42,595 nt of DNA from an uncultured Bacteroidales bacterium. GTDB lineage: Bacteria; Bacteroidota; Bacteroidia; Bacteroidales; Coprobacteraceae. Where the stretch lies: contig CASFRL010000153.1 of assembly GCA_949297285.1 (NCBI GenBank), positions 1 through 42,595 of the forward strand, in the 5' to 3' direction. The position numbers and the translations under genes are program-made. The first letter of the stretch is position 1. Each line of letters begins with the position of its first letter. The notes under the pieces were generated by a model. The model was not told the origin of the DNA, did no database searches, and was given only the letters and a program-made list of their open reading frames with translations. Below, one piece after another: positions 25,980 through 34,273 of the stretch.

Positions 25980-27212
25980 ATGATTGCACTTTCAGACATA
26001 CAACAAACCAAGCAAAGGTTCGGAATTATCGGCAATACGCCCGGGCTATTGAGAGCTGTCAGCCGGGCTTTACAGATTGCTCCGACAGACCTTTCGGTAT
26101 TGATCACCGGAGAAAGCGGAACAGGGAAAGAATTTTTTCCTCAAATTATACACATGAACAGCCATCGCAAACATGGACGCTATATCGCAGTCAATTGCGG
26201 AGCTATACCGGAAGGAACTATCGACTCAGAGCTTTTCGGACATGAAAAAGGCTCTTTCACAGGAGCACTTGCCGATCGCAAAGGATATTTTGAAGAAGCC
26301 GATGGCGGAACAATTTTTTTAGATGAAGTCGGAGAATTACCCTTGACAACGCAAGCACGGTTACTGCGGGTCCTGGAAAGCGGTGAATTTATCAAAGTAG
26401 GATCATCCAAAGTACAAAAGACCAATGTGCGTATCGTTGCTGCAACGAATGTCAACATGATTAAGGCCATATCGGAAGGGAAATTCAGAGAAGATTTGTT
26501 TTATCGGCTCAATACCGTTCCTATCGAATTGCCACCGCTGCGAGACAGATCGGAAGATATACTTCTTCTTTTTAGAAAATTCTCAAACGATTTTGCCGAA
26601 AAATACCGAATGCCGGCTATACAGTTGACCGATGATGCCAAAAACATGTTGCTGACGTACCGATGGCCGGGTAATATCAGGCAATTAAAAAACGTAACAG
26701 AACAAATTTCTATTTTTGAGACTTCCAGAGAAGTTTCGGCCAATATTATAAAATCATATTTACCATCATATAATATCGAACGGTTACCGGTCGTAAGCAA
26801 CAATTCGGAAAATAATAAAGAAGGATTTCTATTCGGAAACGAAAGGGAAATGCTGTATCAAATCATTTTCGAAATGCGAAAAGAAATAAACGAGTTGAAA
26901 GGTATCGTAGATAACTTGAACACAACCGGAAACGAACATGGATTAAAAGTCTATACTCCGGAAAATAATACGACGATAACCCATACAACCGTTCCGGCTG
27001 TGAAAACGTTTCATATCGACAAAGAATCTTCTGAAGACGTTCATGATGAAAGTGAATTTGAAGAGACCTCTTTATCCCTGGAAGATGCCGAAAAAGAGAT
27101 GATCCGCAAATCATTGGAAAGGAACAACGGAAAACGAAAAAAGACCGCCGAAGAATTAAAAATATCTGAACGAACGCTTTATCGTAAAATAAAAGAATAC
27201 AATTTGGAATGA
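25980..27212 (+). CDS. sigma-54-dependent transcriptional activator without receiver domain
   Basis: A bacterial enhancer-binding protein of 410 residues. The AAA+ domain (about 16-245) starts almost at the N-terminus: Walker A GESGTGKE (44-51), sigma-54-contact loop GSFTGA (91-96, the common GAFTGA with one change), Walker B TIFLDEVGEL (111-120) and REDLFYRLN (170-178). A long variable linker (about 265-360) follows, then a Fis-type helix-turn-helix (about 370-410, KKTAEELKISERTLYRKIKEY). There is no receiver, GAF or PAS domain, so its activity must be set by level, by a partner or by the linker. It overlaps the LptE-like gene by ATGA. This gene, an LptE-like gene, a TPR gene and secG form one operon, a group I recall as common in Bacteroidales. 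Confidence 0.93.
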   Translation: MIALSDIQQTKQRFGIIGNTPGLLRAVSRALQIAPTDLSVLITGESGTGKEFFPQIIHMNSHRKHGRYIAVNCGAIPEGTIDSELFGHEKGSFTGALADRKGYFEEADGGTIFLDEVGELPLTTQARLLRVLESGEFIKVGSSKVQKTNVRIVAATNVNMIKAISEGKFREDLFYRLNTVPIELPPLRDRSEDILLLFRKFSNDFAEKYRMPAIQLTDDAKNMLLTYRWPGNIRQLKNVTEQISIFETSREVSANIIKSYLPSYNIERLPVVSNNSENNKEGFLFGNEREMLYQIIFEMRKEINELKGIVDNLNTTGNEHGLKVYTPENNTTITHTTVPAVKTFHIDKESSEDVHDESEFEETSLSLEDAEKEMIRKSLERNNGKRKKTAEELKISERTLYRKIKEYNLE

Positions 27213-27706
27213 AACGACTATCGGTACTATTGCTCATCATATTGAACTCATGCATCATATCATATAAATTCAACGGAGCATCCATCGATTATAATACGAC
27301 CAAGACAATCTCCGTTGCAGAATTTCCCATCAGAGCATCATTGGTGTATCCGCCTCTCGGACCAGCATTCAATGAAGCGCTGAAAGATATCTATACCCGG
27401 CAAACCCGATTAAGTCTTGTCAAGACAGGAGGTGACCTGCAAATCGAAGGAGAAATCACCGGTTACGATCTGAGCCCTCAAGCTGTCACCGAAGATGCTT
27501 ACGCATCACAAACCAGACTAACCATTTCGGTAAAGGTAAGATATACCAATACAAAAAATCCGAATCTGGATATCGATCAGACATTTAGAGCCTATCGTGA
27601 TTTCTCCAGCAACCAGATGCTGACCCAAGTACAAGACCAGTTAATATCTGAAATTGTAGACGAATTGGCAGAGTTAATCTTTAATGCGACAGTAGGAAGT
27701 TGGTAA
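27209..27706 (+). CDS. lptE: LptE-like lipoprotein
   Basis: A 165-residue lipoprotein of the Bacteroidota LptE family, expected to plug the LptD barrel that inserts lipopolysaccharide into the outer membrane. The short signal ends in the lipobox LNSC, with the lipid-bearing cysteine at residue 15. YKFNGASIDYNTTKTISV and the conserved core NPPLGP-like segment YPPLGPAFNEALKDIYTRQTRL, followed by DLQIEGEITGYDLSPQAV, fit the family. Translation starts at ATGA overlapping the activator stop, so the two are coupled. The gene symbol follows family annotation; partner binding is inferred. Confidence 0.85.
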   Translation: MKRLSVLLLIILNSCIISYKFNGASIDYNTTKTISVAEFPIRASLVYPPLGPAFNEALKDIYTRQTRLSLVKTGGDLQIEGEITGYDLSPQAVTEDAYASQTRLTISVKVRYTNTKNPNLDIDQTFRAYRDFSSNQMLTQVQDQLISEIVDELAELIFNATVGSW

Positions 27707-27708
27707 TT

Positions 27709-28455
27709 ATGTTGATAAACGGAGAAAAAATACGGGAAGAATTATCGGATGGAATTCCTCAAATTTCATTGGATAATTTACATCTGTTACAATCCGATTA
27801 TCCCTATTTTCAAACAATCCGTTTCCTTTATTTAAAGAGGCTACAAAAAGAAGCTCCACTTCTCTATCCTGAAGTCCTCGAAAAAAATGCCATCTATGCG
27901 GGTGATCGAAAATCTTTGTTTTTTCTATTGGAAGGATCCCGCCAGTCATGGACTTCTCTTTATCGAAAAAATATAGAATCGAAACACAATAAAGATTCTT
28001 TTTCTTTGATAGACACCTTTTTGTCTTCACAAAACGAAGATCTTCCGGAAGACCTCGAACACCTTATTTTTCAGGCAAAAGAAGTATCCGCTACCGATTA
28101 CTTGTCTTTTGCCAAAACCGAGGACAATGAAATATCCGATTCAAACAAGTTGCACAACATCGGGCTGATCGATTCATTTATCGAAAAATCGGAAAGCGGA
28201 AGTCCTTTGATTACCGATACGGACAACGCTGAAAAAACCGCTATTGCAACCGCTTCAGAAACAAGTTTGGAAGAGCCTACGGATGAAGCGTTTCTGACCG
28301 AAAGTCTTGCTAAGATTTATATCAAACAACGAAAATATTCCAAAGCTTTGGAAATAATTAAAAAATTAAGTTTGAAATATCCAAAAAAAAATATTTACTT
28401 TGCAGACCAAATAAGATTTTTAGAAAAATTGATTACTAACATAAAACCAGAATAA
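27709..28455 (+). CDS. TPR-like protein of the LptE-SecG operon
   Basis: A 248-residue protein without signal peptide or membrane helix. The N-terminal half is helical (LLQSDYPYFQTIRFLYLKRLQ, residues 23-43). A low-complexity acidic, Ser/Thr-rich linker covers about 150-195. The C-terminus has one clear TPR-like helix pair (LTESLAKIYIKQRKYSKALEIIKKLSLKYPKK, about 200-231). The ATG at 27709 was chosen because an in-frame TTG at 27700 lies before the lptE stop. It follows lptE by two bases and precedes secG by one. I know it only as a conserved hypothetical of this operon; a cytoplasmic scaffolding role is a guess. Confidence 0.75.
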   Translation: MLINGEKIREELSDGIPQISLDNLHLLQSDYPYFQTIRFLYLKRLQKEAPLLYPEVLEKNAIYAGDRKSLFFLLEGSRQSWTSLYRKNIESKHNKDSFSLIDTFLSSQNEDLPEDLEHLIFQAKEVSATDYLSFAKTEDNEISDSNKLHNIGLIDSFIEKSESGSPLITDTDNAEKTAIATASETSLEEPTDEAFLTESLAKIYIKQRKYSKALEIIKKLSLKYPKKNIYFADQIRFLEKLITNIKPE

Positions 28456-28456
28456 A

Positions 28457-28807
28457 ATGTATTTGTTCATCACCATCTTAATTCTAATCGCATCCATATT
28501 TTTAATATTGATCGTATTGGTACAAAATTCAAAAGGTGGAGGTCTTGCTTCAAACTTTTCTTCAGCCAATCAGATTATGGGATTCCGTAAAACTACTGAT
28601 TTTGCAGAGAAAGCAACTTGGACGTTAGCCGCAACGGTTGTTGTCTTAAGTATCGTTGCTTCGGCATTGTTACCTTCTGCCAATACAGAAAATCAGAGTT
28701 CAGAAATTAAAGATGCCATAAAAAATGAGATGCCGGCTACTGCTCAACCCGGGTTTGAAACACAACAAACAACGGCACCTGCAATACCGTCAGACTCTGC
28801 AAAATAA
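28457..28807 (+). CDS. secG: preprotein translocase subunit SecG
   Basis: SecG, a small partner of SecYE that helps SecA-driven protein export. Two membrane helices (about residues 2-22 and 53-73) flank the conserved cytoplasmic loop VLVQNSKGGGLASNFSSANQIMG-type segment, with GFRKTTDFAEKATW leading into helix two. The Ser/Thr/Ala/Gln/Pro-rich C-terminal tail (about 74-116) is usual in Bacteroidota. It is the last gene of the operon, one base after the TPR-like gene and just before a strong terminator. Confidence 0.94.
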   Translation: MYLFITILILIASIFLILIVLVQNSKGGGLASNFSSANQIMGFRKTTDFAEKATWTLAATVVVLSIVASALLPSANTENQSSEIKDAIKNEMPATAQPGFETQQTTAPAIPSDSAK

Positions 28808-28857
28808 AAGACATAAAAAAGGCTGATTAATAAACTAATCAGCCTTTTTTATGTCTT
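28808..28857. terminator. bidirectional terminator between secG and fimbrillin-like gene
   Basis: A perfect 22-base inverted repeat (28808-28829 and 28836-28857) with a 6-base loop. The core is GGCTGATTA/TAATCAGCC flanked by six A and six T, so the hairpin is followed by a T run in both directions. It serves the convergent secG operon and the fimbrillin-like gene, whose stop is only 8 bases away. Confidence 0.92.
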
Positions 28858-28864
28858 ATCACGA

Positions 28865-29821
28865 CTAACTCAAAGGAGGAAGAGCAATTGTCTCCTCCGT
28901 TTCAGACCAATCACTTACCTCAAAACCCGAACCTTCAGTCGTTTGAGAAAATATTATATTCGAAACCATTATTATAGACAATTTTGTACCGGACGTCAAA
29001 ACCGAAGAAAGATGCGTCTCAAATTTTTTAGTTTCCCCATTCTTTAAATCGATCTCAACTCTGAAATAAGGGGGTACATCCGAAGGCAATACCATAGCGG
29101 TCTTATTGGTAGCTTGTGTTTCAGAAATAGTCAGCGGAAACATTACTGTTTTTGTATAGTTTTCATAATTCCCACTATACACATTTACCTTTTCTGCCAA
29201 ATTCCCGACATATACTCGAATGGAATCAATGGATGTAGCCAAGGGACTTCCGTCTTCATTTTTTAAAGTTACATTAATTCCTGCGGTCTTACGTTGTAAC
29301 GCGACAGAAATATCTCCATTCCCCAAATCTACCTGTTTTACAGCAAAGACATAATCATATATCGGATAACAAATCGTATCGGACGGATATTGCCTTAATG
29401 AGTAATATTGCATACTCATATCACCATTTAACGTAATAGAAGGTTCTCTTGAGGCCGGAGTTTCGTAAGTTCCGTCTATTCCTGGAGAAGGTACCCCCCA
29501 ATACAACAAAGTATAATTCCCCACGGGCAAATATAAAGGACGAAGATAATTCTGTATAGAACCAGCAGAAATCGTATATATAGGATTCAATGCAGATAAT
29601 TCGTCATTAACATAATTTCCATAATAGGTCGAAGTTCCTAATACACAAGGGAAAATATCTAATATACCAGTATAAGGCGAATTTGTATTTAACTCAGTAA
29701 CAAACAATTTAGGACTTAACAAGTTATTAGACCTATTGCCAATTTCATTAAAACAATCATCGTCATTCGAACATCCCGCAAGGAGAATTAAAACAGAAAA
29801 CAAATAAAAAATCTTTTTCAT
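28865..29821 (-). CDS. fimbrillin-associated (FimB/Mfa2-like) lipoprotein
   Basis: A 318-residue lipoprotein: signal peptide with lipobox LLAGC (Cys17) followed by SNDDD, which suggests surface export. The body is all beta, with segments PVGNYTLLYWGVP (about 99-111), DISVALQRKTAGINVTLKN (about 174-192) and a final FEVSDWSETEET. These resemble Bacteroidales FimB/Mfa2-type or related fimbrillin-like proteins built from two transthyretin-like beta domains. No fimbrillin or other fimbria gene is adjacent, so it stands alone. I found no clear promoter in the 178 bases upstream. The family call is from overall pattern, not from a diagnostic motif. Confidence 0.65.
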   Translation of the reverse strand: MKKIFYLFSVLILLAGCSNDDDCFNEIGNRSNNLLSPKLFVTELNTNSPYTGILDIFPCVLGTSTYYGNYVNDELSALNPIYTISAGSIQNYLRPLYLPVGNYTLLYWGVPSPGIDGTYETPASREPSITLNGDMSMQYYSLRQYPSDTICYPIYDYVFAVKQVDLGNGDISVALQRKTAGINVTLKNEDGSPLATSIDSIRVYVGNLAEKVNVYSGNYENYTKTVMFPLTISETQATNKTAMVLPSDVPPYFRVEIDLKNGETKKFETHLSSVLTSGTKLSIIMVSNIIFSQTTEGSGFEVSDWSETEETIALPPLS

Positions 29822-29964
29822 ACAATCAATTTATTAAATATTCAAAATGTTATCTTGAAAACAAATAGATACGTTATTTATAACAATATAATAATTAAAA
29901 AGTTCTGAGAAATGAATTAGAGATTTTTCAAATTCTTTTTATCTGCCGAAAAATAGAATATACG

Positions 29965-29972
29965 TACATTTG
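29965..29972 (+). promoter_or_regulatory. -7 element of the nhaC promoter
   Basis: TACATTTG followed by C matches TAnnTTTG exactly. A weaker CTG lies 19 bases upstream in place of TTG (29943-29945). The expected start near 29979 leaves a leader of about 22 bases. Confidence 0.55.
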
Positions 29973-30000
29973 CAACATTAAAACAATTGAGATTTTCCGA

Positions 30001-31314
30001 ATGCAGCAATTATCCGGTTCACACAATATCAAAAAAAACATCAAACCCAGTTTTTGGGCGCTCAGTCCCCTCTTTGTTTTTTTAGGGGTATATCTCATCA
30101 CATCGATCTGCTTAAATGATTTTTATAAAGTCCCCATAACCGTGGCATTCCTCATTTCTTCGGCTTTTTCGGTCGTTATATCCCGCGGAGGGAGTATCAA
30201 TGAACGCATAGCACACTTCTCTTCCGGGGCAGCAAATGGGAACATCATGCAAATGATCTGGATCTTTATTCTTGCCGGAGCATTTGCCCAATCGGCAAAA
30301 TCCATGGGGGCAATCGATGCTACGGTAAATCTCACTTTACAGGTTTTACCCGACAATCTGTTATTGGCCGGTATATTTATAGCTTCTTGCTTTATCTCCC
30401 TTTCTGTCGGAACGTCCGTCGGGACAATCGTGGCTCTTGCCCCGGTTGCCGTAGGTATAGCAGCCCAAACAGATACCGAATTGCCATATATGGTTGCAAT
30501 CGTTGTCGGGGGAGCTTTTTTCGGCGATAATCTCTCCTTCATATCGGATACGACAATAGCCGCAACCAAGACTCAAGGATGCCTGATGAAAGATAAATTC
30601 AAGGTAAACAGCATGATTGTGGTTCCTGCGGCATTTTGCGTGTTAATCTATTACATTTTTGCAGGATTAGACATTCAGTCACCGTCACACCTCGCCGAAG
30701 TACAATGGATAAAAGTTATTCCCTACCTGATCGTTTTGGGCAGTGCTGTCGCAGGACTGAACGTCATGTTGGTATTATTGCTCGGAATCATTGCTTCCGG
30801 CATTATCGGGATAGCAACAAAAGGGTTCGACTTTTTCGGTTGGTTCGGAGCCATGGGAACAGGCATAACAGGAATGGGTGAACTGATCATCATTACATTA
30901 TTGGCCGGAGGGATGCTTGAGATGATACGATTTAACGGAGGTATCGATTACATTATCGAGAAACTGACCCAAAGAGTCAACTCGAAACGTGGGGCAGAAC
31001 TCAGTATCGCCGGCTTGGTCAGTTTTGCCAATCTTTGCACGGCCAACAATACAATAGCGATTATTACGACCGGGGGAATAGCCCGCGATATAGCCAATCG
31101 GTTTCACATCGATAAAAGAAAATCTGCCAGCATTTTAGACACTTTTTCTTGTCTAATACAAGGGTTGATCCCCTACGGTGCACAGATGTTGATAGCGGCA
31201 TCTCTTGCAGGCATATCCCCCCTTTCCATCATCGGATATCTTTATTACCCGATGCTTATGGGTGTTTTTGCATTGGCTGCAATTTTATTTCGATACCCGC
31301 GTCGCTATTCTTAA
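30001..31314 (+). CDS. nhaC: NhaC-family Na+/H+ antiporter
   Basis: Integral membrane antiporter of 437 residues with about eleven helices. Characteristic NhaC segments are SVGTSVGTIVALAPVAVGIA (about 135-154), VGGAFFGDNLSFISDTTIAAT (about 169-189) with the polar DN and SD residues of the ion path, and CTANNTIAIITTGGIARDI in the second half. It probably exchanges sodium for protons across the inner membrane and would suit a cell that pumps ions with Rnf. Substrate choice cannot be read from sequence, and related proteins exchange malate or lactate. Its stop interlocks with the menE stop on the other strand (31311-31314), with no terminator between them. Confidence 0.88.
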   Translation: MQQLSGSHNIKKNIKPSFWALSPLFVFLGVYLITSICLNDFYKVPITVAFLISSAFSVVISRGGSINERIAHFSSGAANGNIMQMIWIFILAGAFAQSAKSMGAIDATVNLTLQVLPDNLLLAGIFIASCFISLSVGTSVGTIVALAPVAVGIAAQTDTELPYMVAIVVGGAFFGDNLSFISDTTIAATKTQGCLMKDKFKVNSMIVVPAAFCVLIYYIFAGLDIQSPSHLAEVQWIKVIPYLIVLGSAVAGLNVMLVLLLGIIASGIIGIATKGFDFFGWFGAMGTGITGMGELIIITLLAGGMLEMIRFNGGIDYIIEKLTQRVNSKRGAELSIAGLVSFANLCTANNTIAIITTGGIARDIANRFHIDKRKSASILDTFSCLIQGLIPYGAQMLIAASLAGISPLSIIGYLYYPMLMGVFALAAILFRYPRRYS

Positions 31315-32333
31315 TCTTTTCGTATTATTTTTCCGGAATAGGTTTCTTGAAAATGAGATACGAAACGAATCTCTTTGGGAACCTGATAAGGTGACAACAA
31401 CAATTTCATTGTCTGCATAAGCGAAGCAATGCGGAGCTCATCCCAATGTTCATCTTCTATTACAAGAACAGCTTTCTGCCCTAACCGTTCATCGGCAACA
31501 CCGGTCACATAATAGCGCCTGTCGGGAATCGAGCCGGATAATCTTGCCTCGATCTCTTCGGGGAACAACTTTATGCCACCCGAATTGATTACATTGTCAT
31601 AACGCCCCAACCATTCGAAACGTTTTTTCCCGGAGAGTCGCACGATATCATTCGTCACAAAACAGGCATTGCTCAAGTGAGGCGCATGAATGCACAAACA
31701 CATTCTGTCATCTTGTGAAAAGGTAACATCTCCTAAAGCGGTATAGCCCGCATAGTCTGTATTCAGCTCACGCAAAGCAATGTGAGAAACCGTTTCGGTC
31801 ATGCCGTATGTAGCAAAACAGCGCATCGGCATTTCAGATAAAGCCGATTCCAAGGCCGGAGATACGGCTGCTCCTCCGATAATCAGTTGCTTGACAAAAA
31901 AGAATTTGTTGCGGCTCATCGGGTCGGCAAGTGTTTCCTGCACCTGCATAGGAACCATGGCCGCAAAATCGATCGGGCGCTCTATCTCTTTCAACGGAGA
32001 AGATGACGGTCTTACGACAAGCAGATTCGCTCCGGCAACAATTGCCCTGACAATCATCATCTTTCCGGCTATATAATTCGGCGACAGACAAAGTAAAAGC
32101 ACCGAATCGGCATTGATACCGAAAAATTCATTGGTCAAACGGGCCGAGGCTTCCATATCCGACTTCAACAAGCGTATCTCTTTAGGTGCTCCGGTCGATC
32201 CGGATGTATGGCCGATCACATATTCCCGGTCATCGAACCACTCGGTCAGGAATGAGACAAGATCGGGGCCTCCCAACGACTCGGGAATTTTGCCAATATC
32301 CGAATACCGGTTATCATTCAATACGATTTCCAT
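31311..32333 (-). CDS. menE: o-succinylbenzoate-CoA ligase (short form)
   Basis: MenE activates o-succinylbenzoate with ATP and CoA in menaquinone synthesis. It belongs to the ANL adenylating superfamily: P-loop GHTSGSTGAPKEIR (about residues 41-54), motif YGMTETVSH (about 176-184), hinge GRYDNVINSGGIKLFPEEIE (about 240-259) and the C-terminal catalytic lysine in SGKIIRKD. At 340 residues it is about 100 shorter than E. coli MenE, lacking most of the N-terminal region, as I recall for Bacteroidota MenE. Its start overlaps the end of menC by 16 bases. It is the last gene of the operon. Confidence 0.92.
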   Translation of the reverse strand: MEIVLNDNRYSDIGKIPESLGGPDLVSFLTEWFDDREYVIGHTSGSTGAPKEIRLLKSDMEASARLTNEFFGINADSVLLLCLSPNYIAGKMMIVRAIVAGANLLVVRPSSSPLKEIERPIDFAAMVPMQVQETLADPMSRNKFFFVKQLIIGGAAVSPALESALSEMPMRCFATYGMTETVSHIALRELNTDYAGYTALGDVTFSQDDRMCLCIHAPHLSNACFVTNDIVRLSGKKRFEWLGRYDNVINSGGIKLFPEEIEARLSGSIPDRRYYVTGVADERLGQKAVLVIEDEHWDELRIASLMQTMKLLLSPYQVPKEIRFVSHFQETYSGKIIRKD

Positions 32334-33370
32334 GCCAACGAAGAAAGATCCCAGTCCAGCGAAGGGTCATACAATATTGCAGATCCTTTCTGGACCAATG
32401 GTGAAACGATATTATTTTTATATAACTGCCCGGTACCCAATCCCTGAGGAATACGAAGCCGATATGTTGCCGCCCATTGGGCAATGGCATTGAGCCCTAT
32501 ATTCGATTCGAGAGCCGAAGTTATCCACCAACCGATTCCACGTTTTTCCGCTTCATCGATCCATTCGGCCGATCCGCTTAAGCCTCCGGCCAACGCCGGT
32601 TTCAGAATAATATACTGGGGTTTTATCGCATCCAACATCCGGACTTTCTGCTGCAGATCATTAACCCCGATCAACTCCTCATCCAAAGCAATCGGGATAG
32701 GTGTATTCCGGCATAAAGCCTCCATCTCTGCCCATTGCCCTTGCCGGATAGGCTGTTCGATCGAGTGAATATCGTATTGAGAGAGTCGATCCAATCTGGC
32801 CATTGCCTCCGTCGGTAGAAATGCGCCATTCGCATCGACGCGCAACTCAATCTCGTCTTTTCCGTAACGTGACCGTATCGACTTCAGAAGGTCCAACTCC
32901 GAATCAAAATCGATCGCTCCGATCTTCAATTTGATACAATGAAATCCGGCGGCCAACTTCTCTTCGATACGACGATACATCGTTTCCTTATCTCCCATCC
33001 AAATCAGACCGTTGATCTCAATCGGTTGTTTTCCCTCATAAAAAGCTCCCGGGCAAATACGACGTCTGCCTCCGTTTTTCAGATCGAGAAGTGCCGTTTC
33101 AACGCCAAAACGGATCGAGCTCCATTCTTTCAACGAAGCTGTATCTAATGTATCTATCTGCTCGCAAACTTCTTGTAACTTTGTCTCATATCCGGGACGG
33201 TCATCGGCACTCAATCCCCGGAACAAGGCACACTCTCCGATTCCGAATATCCAAGGGGTTTCATCATGCCATATACGAACAAACCATGTCTCTTTCCGGG
33301 TTAAAACACCTCTTGAAGTACCTCCGGGTACTTTAAAATCAAGGATATACCGAGTATAAGCAGCTTTCAT
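32318..33370 (-). CDS. menC: o-succinylbenzoate synthase
   Basis: MenC dehydrates SHCHC to o-succinylbenzoate. It is an enolase-superfamily protein of 350 residues: the KxK pair is Lys147/Lys149 (CIKLKIG), the metal ligands are Asp179 (VDANG), Glu205 (IEQP) and Asp230 (ALDEE), and the second-face lysine is Lys257 (IILKP). All needed residues are present. An AGGAGG site five bases before the ATG, directly after the menB stop, is unusual for this organism. The 3' end overlaps menE. Confidence 0.95.
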   Translation of the reverse strand: MKAAYTRYILDFKVPGGTSRGVLTRKETWFVRIWHDETPWIFGIGECALFRGLSADDRPGYETKLQEVCEQIDTLDTASLKEWSSIRFGVETALLDLKNGGRRRICPGAFYEGKQPIEINGLIWMGDKETMYRRIEEKLAAGFHCIKLKIGAIDFDSELDLLKSIRSRYGKDEIELRVDANGAFLPTEAMARLDRLSQYDIHSIEQPIRQGQWAEMEALCRNTPIPIALDEELIGVNDLQQKVRMLDAIKPQYIILKPALAGGLSGSAEWIDEAEKRGIGWWITSALESNIGLNAIAQWAATYRLRIPQGLGTGQLYKNNIVSPLVQKGSAILYDPSLDWDLSSLAWKSY

Positions 33371-33375
33371 TTGAG

Positions 33376-33381
33376 CCTCCT
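33376..33381 (-). promoter_or_regulatory. strong Shine-Dalgarno sequence before menC
   Basis: Read on the minus strand, AGGAGG directly follows the menB stop codon TAA and lies five bases before the menC ATG (33370). The arrangement copies that of rnfE: a full-strength site, a five-base spacer and a position right after an upstream stop. Confidence 0.8.
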
Positions 33382-34206
33382 TTATCCGGGGAATTTAGGA
33401 AATTTCTGAAAATCGGGGTCTCTCTTTTCCAGAAAAGCATTTTTCCCTTCTTGAGCCTCTTCCATCAGATAATACATCAGAGTGGCATCTCCGGCAAACT
33501 CCATAAGTCCGCGTTGTCCGTCAAGCTCGGCATTCAACGCACGTTTGATCATGCGTATTGCCATCGGACTACGCTTTAAAATCGTCTTACACCACTCTAC
33601 CGTTTCGTCTTCAAGTTGGTCGAACGGTACGACTTTATTGACCATTCCCATCTCTTCGGCCTCTTTTGCCGTGTATTGGCGACACAGGAACCAAATCTCC
33701 CGAGCTTTTTTCTGGCCGACACAACGAGCCAAATAAGAAGATCCGAATCCGGCATCGAAACTGCCGACTTTAGGTCCGGTCTGCCCGAAACGTGCATTTT
33801 CAGAGGCTATGGTCAAATCACAAACAACGTGCAATACATGACCGCCTCCGATTGCATAGCCGTTGACCATGGCAATCACAGGCTTGGGAATGGAACGTAT
33901 CGCCTTGTGCAAATCAAGAACATTCAGACGGGGCACACCGTCTTTATCGATATAACCGCCGATACCTTTCACTTTTTGGTCTCCTCCCGAACAAAAGGCT
34001 TTATCGCCTGCTCCGGTAAACACGACAACCCCTATATCGTTCCGCTCCCGACAAATCGCCATGGCATCCAGCATTTCAAAGTTGGTTTGCGGACGAAACG
34101 CATTATATACTTCGGGACGATTGATCGTTATCTTGGCTATTCCTTCGAAAAATTCGAATTTAATATCTTCATACTCTTTTATGGTTTTCCATTCTCTTGT
34201 TGCCAT
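33382..34206 (-). CDS. menB: 1,4-dihydroxy-2-naphthoyl-CoA synthase
   Basis: MenB closes the second ring of the menaquinone head group from o-succinylbenzoyl-CoA. It is a crotonase-fold protein of 274 residues from the chosen ATG at 34206 ([12 protein letters not shown], a typical beginning). An in-frame ATG at 34242 would add 12 residues that do not look conserved. Key segments are [11 protein letters not shown] (oxyanion hole), [18 protein letters not shown], and [20 protein letters not shown], which is diagnostic for MenB. It lies 67 bases after menD and 11 before menC. Confidence 0.96.
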   Translation of the reverse strand: MATREWKTIKEYEDIKFEFFEGIAKITINRPEVYNAFRPQTNFEMLDAMAICRERNDIGVVVFTGAGDKAFCSGGDQKVKGIGGYIDKDGVPRLNVLDLHKAIRSIPKPVIAMVNGYAIGGGHVLHVVCDLTIASENARFGQTGPKVGSFDAGFGSSYLARCVGQKKAREIWFLCRQYTAKEAEEMGMVNKVVPFDQLEDETVEWCKTILKRSPMAIRMIKRALNAELDGQRGLMEFAGDATLMYYLMEEAQEGKNAFLEKRDPDFQKFPKFPG

Positions 34207-34273
34207 AGTAGTTGTAAAATTTATATATTTATTTTTCGACAATATTTATTTCTATTTTCCACCGCAAGGCAGG

